Assembly (NCBI GenBank): GCA_036346205.1
Contig: JARFJB010000669.1
Location: 1-64,000 of the forward strand
DNA from: Vesta saturnalis
Lineage: Eukaryota; Arthropoda; Insecta; Coleoptera; Lampyridae
Direction of reading: 5' to 3'
Length of the DNA: 64,000 nt
Part shown: positions 57,828 through 64,000 of the stretch, one piece after another
How the letters are laid out: each line of letters opens with the position of its first letter
Numbering within the stretch: position 1 is the first letter of the stretch
Position numbers and translations under genes: made by a program
The notes under the pieces: model-generated
Told to the model about the DNA's origin: nothing
The model's database searches: none
What the model saw: only the letters and a program-made list of their open reading frames with translations

Positions 57828-58067
57828 TTGGCCAACAAAATTGGTTGCCAATCAGTGGAACGTAACCATTACTTGCGCTGGCAGTTCATACCGGCCAAGT
57901 ATAAAATTATCGATAATGCCACGACAGATATTTATGCAAAATTCATGCTGAAAATGACTGTCTACTTTGTTACGTGTAAATCCCCACGCTGTATCCAAAC
58001 TTACCTTGACAGATCGAAGATAGCCTTAGGGTGTGGAGCAAGCTCAGTCAAAGTAGAGATGGCATGA
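57828..58067 (+). CDS. Unknown ORF C of the inverted repeat
   Basis: 79 codons: MANKIGCQSVERNHYLRWQF..., NATTDIYAKFMLKMTVYFVTCKSPRCIQTYLDR. Matches the minus-strand frame at 31,256-31,483 with a handful of changes; both are open. No recognised family or targeting signal. Confidence 0.35.
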   Translation: MANKIGCQSVERNHYLRWQFIPAKYKIIDNATTDIYAKFMLKMTVYFVTCKSPRCIQTYLDRSKIALGCGASSVKVEMA

Positions 58068-58524
58068 ATACTTACAGTGGCGAAGGTGGTAGCTACAAAT
58101 TAAGAGAGAAAAGAAGGAGCCAGCTAGAATCAACAAAAGCAGTCCTAAGTAACAAGAGAGTATTAATCACTTTCCTAACAAAGTAACAAATATCAGTAGG
58201 GATCTGAGAGTATCATAAAGAAACACTACGAGTTAAAACGAAAAAAGGTATAATATTGGTTCTATTGTCGGTAAATAAATTAAACTATATTGAATAAAAC
58301 CAGATAAATCAACTCCAACACTTAATGACTAAATTAATGCTCTTTGAAGTAAAATGTGGTGACAAAGAACCCAGTTTAGATAATAAACTAAATTAAATTA
58401 GATTAATCATGTACTTTTAATTTAGAATGTAGTAACAGTTTAAATAATAAGATAAATTAAATTGAATTAATTAATTGATTTATAAGTGTGGATCATTCAA
58501 AGCTACCTTGTGTTAAGTTGAGCA

Positions 58525-58707
58525 ATGTTAGCACTCGATCAAACAAATATGGATTTAGGTTATAACACTATGCCAATTCCAATTTCATTATACAGCCTAC
58601 CACTAGATAATATTATTAAAGTATACAAGCAAGGTGCCAAACAAGGTAGTCAATATTACATTGTCATAAGAGCTAGGCATTTGTTTTTAATAACTAAGGA
58701 TTCATGA
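58525..58707 (+). CDS. Unknown short ORF in the right arm
   Basis: 60 codons (MLALDQTNMDLGYN...LPLDNIIKVYKQGAKQGSQYYIVI). The reverse complement at about 30,600-30,790 carries the same sequence but with a frame interruption. Weak candidate; may be chance. Confidence 0.2.
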   Translation: MLALDQTNMDLGYNTMPIPISLYSLPLDNIIKVYKQGAKQGSQYYIVIRARHLFLITKDS

Positions 58708-60078
58708 GTATACAATTTCACCCCATTGTAGCCGGAAGGTTAAATGCATTCACCCGTTCAAATGTTACTATGTATAAAATCTAACCAGATGAAATTAAAG
58801 CTGGACTGTAAAATTGGCCAAGTACATATAAGGAATCAACTTTACAAGTAAATACTTAAAAATTATTAATAACACTTAAATTTTTACCAAATAAATAAGA
58901 GCATGTCTATACAATTACATAGGTGTAGTTTGTTCACATATACACAAATAAAGCATGAAAGCACAATACAAAAGCATAGAGATCATCGGTAACTCAGCTT
59001 TAAATATCCAGATAATTTTGTTTTTGTAGATTGTACTGGTTTGTTCAAAATATGTTAGAAGGCATATTCATCCTATCACTTCCATTTAGTGTTAAATCGT
59101 AACACACTACAGATAGATATTATAAATTTATAAGTTTCTACAATTGTGGCATAAAACTTACAACCAAAGACATGTTACTAGATACTAGGCTAATCGATTA
59201 CTCCGGGACTAGGTAGCTCTGTAAATGATTAGATAAAACTAAAGCAAAGAATGATAAGAGATCTTACCTTAAATGAGGTAATAATTACAGAATATTAATA
59301 CTAAATTCATGCAATGTAGAATTTACACAAACACAAGTTTGATAACAGCCGATGTCTGTGTTTCGAAAAGTGAAAGTAGTTTTACGACCCTCTGAAATAA
59401 ATAAAGGAGAACTATCGAAAATTAATAGCTTGAGATAGCAAATGAGCGAGACACAAGGATTACTTCGTTAATAGGTTATGTACGTAGACCATCTAATTAA
59501 TAGGTTTTCTTTCTTTAAAGTTACTAATTATATTAAAACAGATGTGTTGATGACAAAACCGACGCACCCCGATGGTTTAAATAAACACAGAAAATTCAAT
59601 TCTCTTCAGAAAACTAAATATCCACCTTCACATCCAAAACGAAAGGAAAGTTGAAGTTGAACTTTAACTCGGATGTAAGCAGCTGTAACCCAGTGACCCC
59701 AATTCATGAAAATAAGTATCAAGTACGAGTGACCGTCAACATATTCTAATTCAAACATTTATTTAATTTAGAAAATATATTTAAGGAAAGACTAAATGAC
59801 GAAATTAACGAAACCGTAACAAGCAGATGAATTTAACAGCTAATTAAATTTAGCTGCTGGTGCAGCGTAGGTAACGAATGTAACAACTTAAGTGTGGGTT
59901 TTCTTATGCTCAAATGTTGTTTCTCCAAGTGAAAATACCTCGTCTCGTAAAGGTGGTCTTCATTACTTTGTTTTTCTATTAAAAAGTTACAAAAGTTCAA
60001 TATTGTTGGTAGGATATTAGGCAACAAATTTTAGACAGGCATAAAGTGGTACGGATAAAATCTTTCATCATGCAGAAT

Positions 60079-60360
60079 TTAGAGAAGAGTAGTTTCATTA
60101 ACCCTTAAGCCAGTTGTGTTTATTTCCGGATTTTTCGCTTCACCCACTAGAGTTTCTTCTTCCTGCTGACCAATTACCATATTTGGGCGACTGATCATGT
60201 GTTTAGGATAAAACTCACTTGTTTCTCCCAATCGAATAACAAGTTCTTGAAAAATTTTATGATCGGCATTGTTTAAGACTAACCGAAAAGTAACTGAGGA
60301 ATAATGTTTTTTGCTGTTGACGTCAGTTGTCAAGAAAGGCACACTACTGTATTTATCCAC
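60079..60360 (-). CDS. Unknown ORF B of the inverted repeat (93 aa)
   Basis: Starts MDKYSSVPFLTTDVNSKKH; the body matches ORF B at 29,198. Relative to ORF A it is divergent, with a 131-bp spacer. No motif recognised; an acidic middle (QQEEETLVGEAKN) is notable. Confidence 0.45.
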   Translation of the reverse strand: MDKYSSVPFLTTDVNSKKHYSSVTFRLVLNNADHKIFQELVIRLGETSEFYPKHMISRPNMVIGQQEEETLVGEAKNPEINTTGLRVNETTLL

Positions 60361-60491
60361 ATTAGCGTCTAATTTAAGTCAGGGTCTAACTGGGTTAGTA
60401 AGGAATAATATAACGTCCCCAGATACCCTATATTGAAAATCGTAATTGAACTTATTTGCAATAATGCAAATTCAAGAACCAAACAATCGCT

Positions 60492-60815
60492 ATGATTTAT
60501 CTTGACTGGACTGACAATAATGTTACTATTACTCAAATTAATTGCCTGCCTTACTTTGACTTTCCTGGCAATAATAGAACATTATTTACAAGTCTGATAT
60601 TTTATTACTCGCAAATCTCAAATCTGATCAAACAAAATGGCCGTCTAGTGCTAGGTACGTTGTCTGGAATTAGATTGGATGAGGTAGTTTCTATCATGAG
60701 GGCAGGTAAAAAAATGAAACTACCCAAATTAAAATCAACGAGCTTTGCGCAGCGCTGGTTCAACCCGTTAATATGCTATTGGAAAGAACCACCAATAAAC
60801 CCACTTTATTCATAA
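60492..60815 (+). CDS. Unknown ORF A of the inverted repeat (107 aa)
   Basis: MIYLDWTDNNVTITQINCLPYFDF..., continuing beyond the left-arm version with LSGIRLDEVVSIMRAGKKMKLPKLKS and an aromatic C-terminus (FAQRWFNPLICYWKEPP). The last 24 codons lie in the sequence repeated at 61,814. Highly basic middle segment. No family recognised. Confidence 0.45.
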   Translation: MIYLDWTDNNVTITQINCLPYFDFPGNNRTLFTSLIFYYSQISNLIKQNGRLVLGTLSGIRLDEVVSIMRAGKKMKLPKLKSTSFAQRWFNPLICYWKEPPINPLYS

Positions 60816-61717
60816 ATAAGTAATTGCACAAGTACCTTAATAAATCAACTGACAAAAAAAACAAAGAAAGGGTTAATTAAATATATAACAAAACACCATT
60901 AAATCAGGTTAAAGTGCGTACAAAATTATAACATTAAGAGAAAATGATTAAAAAAAGCAGTTTAGTTACACAGAAACACAATAAAAAACCACATGTAGTC
61001 ACACTACAATTGGGTCATAAAAAATCAAAATAAAAATTATCATAAAAATCGTAATACCAAACATGTGGCCCTTTAAAACTAATCATGCCTGTCTTTGAGT
61101 AAATAAGCACATAAAACAATAAAGCAAATTGCGCTACATATAAAATACAACAACAATAAAATTACGTAGGTGATAATAAGGTGAAGGCAAGGACAAAAGA
61201 AAATAGACAAGGAATTTACACGTACATAATTGTTTAGTGACCCCTAAAGCACAAAATACATAAGTCCAGTGACAAGAAATTACAATGAAAGAGAAATTAG
61301 TTCGCAGGCAAATTATTCTACTTCAAAACTGATACAAAGAACCCCCATTAAAACAAAGCCTTACAAGGGTAAATTATAAATAGATCACCACATCGTGACC
61401 GATATATAAATTTGAAGACGTTAGAAAAATACAGCGCTCCTTTCTCAGGTTACACATTCATCTATACAACAATAAAACTATAAAATAAAATTCGAGGTTA
61501 TGGTTATCTAATCTCGGGAGTGTGTACTCACTTGGTAATTGCCTTTTACAATTAATAACCAAAGCGGTATCATGTACCGGTTCATCAGCCCACACCTACA
61601 CAAACATAAATATAAACAACAAACAAGACTATATCAGCTTAAGGATTTCCTACGAATAAGATACCTTTACTAAGCAATGCTCGATTTTTTTTAATAGGTT
61701 ATATAGGCTTGTAAAAT
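60743..61717 (+). repeat. Direct repeat, first copy (about 975 bp)
   Basis: Begins at GCTTTGCGCAGCGCTGG and ends at ATAGGCTTGTA. It matches 61,814-62,772 with many one-base indels. The first 345 bp is also present, inverted, at 28,456-28,795. Confidence 0.88.
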
Positions 61718-61813
61718 CAGTTACTGCCTGCCTTAATATATATAAAAATACCTACTTACTTAATTGATCACAGACACAGATTGTTAACATACGCGGGTTA
61801 ACTTCAAAAATAG

Positions 61814-62772
61814 TGCTTTGCGCAGCGCTGGTTCATCCGTTAATATGCTATTGGAAAGAGCCACCAACAAAACCCACTAATCATAAATAAGTAATTGCAC
61901 AAGTACCTTAATAAATTAACTGACAAAAAACAAAGACGGGTTAATTAAATATAAACAAAACACCATTAAATCAGGTTAAAGTGCGTACAAAATTATAACA
62001 TTAAGAGAAAATGATTAAAAAGCAGTTTAGTTACACAGAAACACAATCAAAAAACCACATGTAGTCACACTATAATTGGGTCATAAAAATCAAAATAAAA
62101 TCATAATAAAAATCGTAATACCAAACATGTGGCCCTTTAAAACTAATCATGCCTGTCTTTGAGTAAATAAGCACATAAAACAATAAACAAATTACGGTTA
62201 TAAAATACAACAAATAAAATTACGTAGGTGATAATAAGGTAAAGGCAAGGACAAAAGAAAATAGAAGGAATTTACAGTACATATTGTTTAGTGACCCTAA
62301 AGCACAAAATACATAAGTCCAGTGACAAGAAATTACAATGAAAGAGAAATTAGTTCGCAGGCAAATAATTCTACTTCAAGACTGATACAAAGAAGCCCCA
62401 TTAAAACAAAGCCTTACAAGGGTAAGTTATAAATAGATCACCACATCGTGACCTATATATAAATTTGAAGACGTTAGAAAAATACAGCGCTCCTTTCTCA
62501 GGTTACACATTCATCTATACAACAATAAAACAATAAAAATAAAATTCGAGGTTATGGTTATCTAATCTCGGGAGTGTATACCCACTTGGTAATTGCCTTT
62601 TCCAATTAATAACTAAAGCGGTATCATGTACCGGTTGATCAGCCCACACCTACACAAACATAAATATAAACAACAAACAAGATTATTTCAGCTTAAGGAT
62701 TTCGCGTGCGAATAAGATACATTTACTAAGCAATGCTCGATTTTTTTTAATAGGTTATATAGGCTTGTACAA
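61814..62772 (+). repeat. Direct repeat, second copy (about 960 bp)
   Basis: Second copy, 97 bp after the first. The arrangement could represent two long terminal repeats with almost no interior, a tandem element insertion, or a local duplication. No genes. Confidence 0.88.
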
Positions 62773-64000
62773 AATGTACACACCCGAAATATTTTAAAGG
62801 CAAACGGTTTACAAGGAAGGTATTTAATTAACTTCAAATGTATCTGACTCGATTGACACTCTAACTGTAACTAACTTTCTCCCGATTTCGTTCGTAACAA
62901 CCCTACATTTACGTCTCGGGTTTCAACGTACCCAACAAAGATATCTTTTAATCGTGGTCTGTATCGACACAATTATTTATTAAATTAGTGACATTTTTAC
63001 ATTAAGAATCGGCGCATAAGAAATTCCAATGATTAATTAGCAAATTACGAAGTATTATCAGGATATTAAAAATCCACTAATTATGTTTTCTATCGTAGTA
63101 ACAATGGCGATTTTGACAAACGTTTATTAAACAATAAAATTTTCGCAGTCCGCTACCTACAAATATTGGCAGAAAGTTGACATGCATTGAATAATTAAAG
63201 TGCGAATATCTCGACATCGGCGTGTTTTATCAATACCAAATAAGTATACCTTTGTTCCTTAAAAGCATGAGATTATCTGGTTTTATGTAAAATCGTGATA
63301 GTATAGCATAAAAGGGTTATGATACACAATTTATATTCGACAGTGTGTTACTAACGCCATCTACAACCAACCCAAAAACTAAGTTAGAGACTCCCCCCCA
63401 ACTGAGTTTTCACGACATCAACTTAAAAACTTTCCAAATTTTAGAATAAATCTCAAACTTAAAATCAATATTTGACACCCTATATCTCATAACCGAGTAA
63501 CATTTTACTTAGACACATTTGTCAAACGTATTATTTCAAGTCTAGAATCTACAGTTACTTGGCTTACTTATTACGGATCACCCTGTATAATTAGATACAG
63601 GCACACCTAATGAGTACAGAGGCATCACAGGCATTACAGGCAACATAGTTTTTTAATTCGACACACTATTCAGCAAGGGTATTTGCATTAAAATACAATT
63701 AAACAAATCATACTAGTTTTATTTGTTAGTTTAATATTACAAATTGTTCAAACTGTCTGTCAGCCTTATTAAAAGATAATAATAATAACCATAACAAAAC
63801 TAATCACTTCTTTAAGAAAATATTTTGAAACAAAGTACAGTTTAACATTAATACCTAGTCTTAACGCCTTTGTAAATGATACTATTTATGAATTCACATG
63901 TATGACGTACGTGATGTGAAGGAAGTTGCAAATCGGCATTTCGATTTAATAAAAATTATACTACCAAAAAAAAAGCTGCTGATCAATTTGAATTACTATA
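62773..64000. other. AT-rich DNA without recognised genes
   Basis: Contains a diverged direct relative (63,235-63,370) of the sequence at 31,700-31,850. The phrase GGATCACCCTGTATA at 63,577 resembles ends of common insect transposons. A GGCATCACAGGCATTACAGGCA micro-repeat lies at 63,622. Nothing else is supported. Confidence 0.45.

Larger units (their letters stand above)
57658..61092. repeat. Right arm of the 33-kb-wide inverted repeat
   Basis: Reverse-complement partner of 28,456-31,690. Here ORF A is longer (107 codons), ORF B intact (93 codons) and ORF C intact (79 codons). A block at about 59,670-59,940 is absent from the left arm. Confidence 0.85.

Overview
The window is AT-rich eukaryotic DNA, most likely from an arthropod and probably an insect. 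The evidence is the kind of mobile elements present, a TATA/TCAGT-initiator promoter, many TA-dinucleotide arrays, a DUF7869-type transposon and a tRNA-derived repeat. No host gene could be recognised with confidence. Almost everything that can be named is mobile DNA. All family names come from motif recognition by eye; no search was run.

The core of the window is two inverted, unequal copies of a Polinton/Maverick element (adintovirus-like). Copy 1 covers about 0.5-9.4 kb; copy 2 covers about 39.8-56.7 kb. Both carry a protein-primed family B DNA polymerase, a tiny ORF after it, a conserved 'VDVQGF' ORF, a major capsid protein, a 50-residue basic ORF, a penton-like minor capsid protein, an adenovirus-type cysteine protease, a PLA2/basic/hydrophobic virion protein, a packaging ATPase, a 'TPGLYELLFKK' ORF and an 'MPIDKFG' ORF. 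Only copy 2 has the retroviral-type integrase, followed by extra genes of unknown function. The replication half (polymerase) and the virion half converge, and the PLA2 gene and ATPase diverge from a short shared promoter region. Copy 1 is inactivated: its polymerase lacks ExoII and motif A, and its motif C is mutated. Copy 2 has better preserved catalytic motifs but many one-base frame breaks. It contains a 3.2-kb tandem duplication (48,327-54,692) running from the middle of the ATPase gene to the last codons of a downstream gene, so the integrase module is present twice. The second integrase (307 codons) and its 132-codon upstream neighbour are intact.

Between and around the Polintons: 9.5-10.7 kb is a GC-richer stretch of unknown origin; 10.7-16.35 kb is a large inverted repeat studded with TCAAGGTCA motifs; 16.9-18.0 kb has acidic ORFs of unknown function; 18.47-21.69 kb is a decayed DUF7869 transposon with repeated GGATGAAGGG ends; 22-25 kb is T-rich non-coding DNA; 25.7 kb has a gag-like fragment; 28.2 kb has a tRNA-Ile-like hairpin repeat. 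A large inverted repeat (28.46-31.69 kb against 57.66-61.09 kb) carries a divergent ORF pair retained in both arms. A second inverted repeat (31.8-33.8 kb against 35.2-37.1 kb) has no genes. The region 60.7-62.8 kb holds a near 1-kb direct repeat.

The window therefore looks like a nested transposon cluster. The most notable points are the duplicated Polinton integrase module, its unplaced accessory genes, overlapping start/stop gene junctions, a fast-diverging 'MPIDKFG' gene and the conserved divergent ORF pair in the 33-kb inverted-repeat arrangement.
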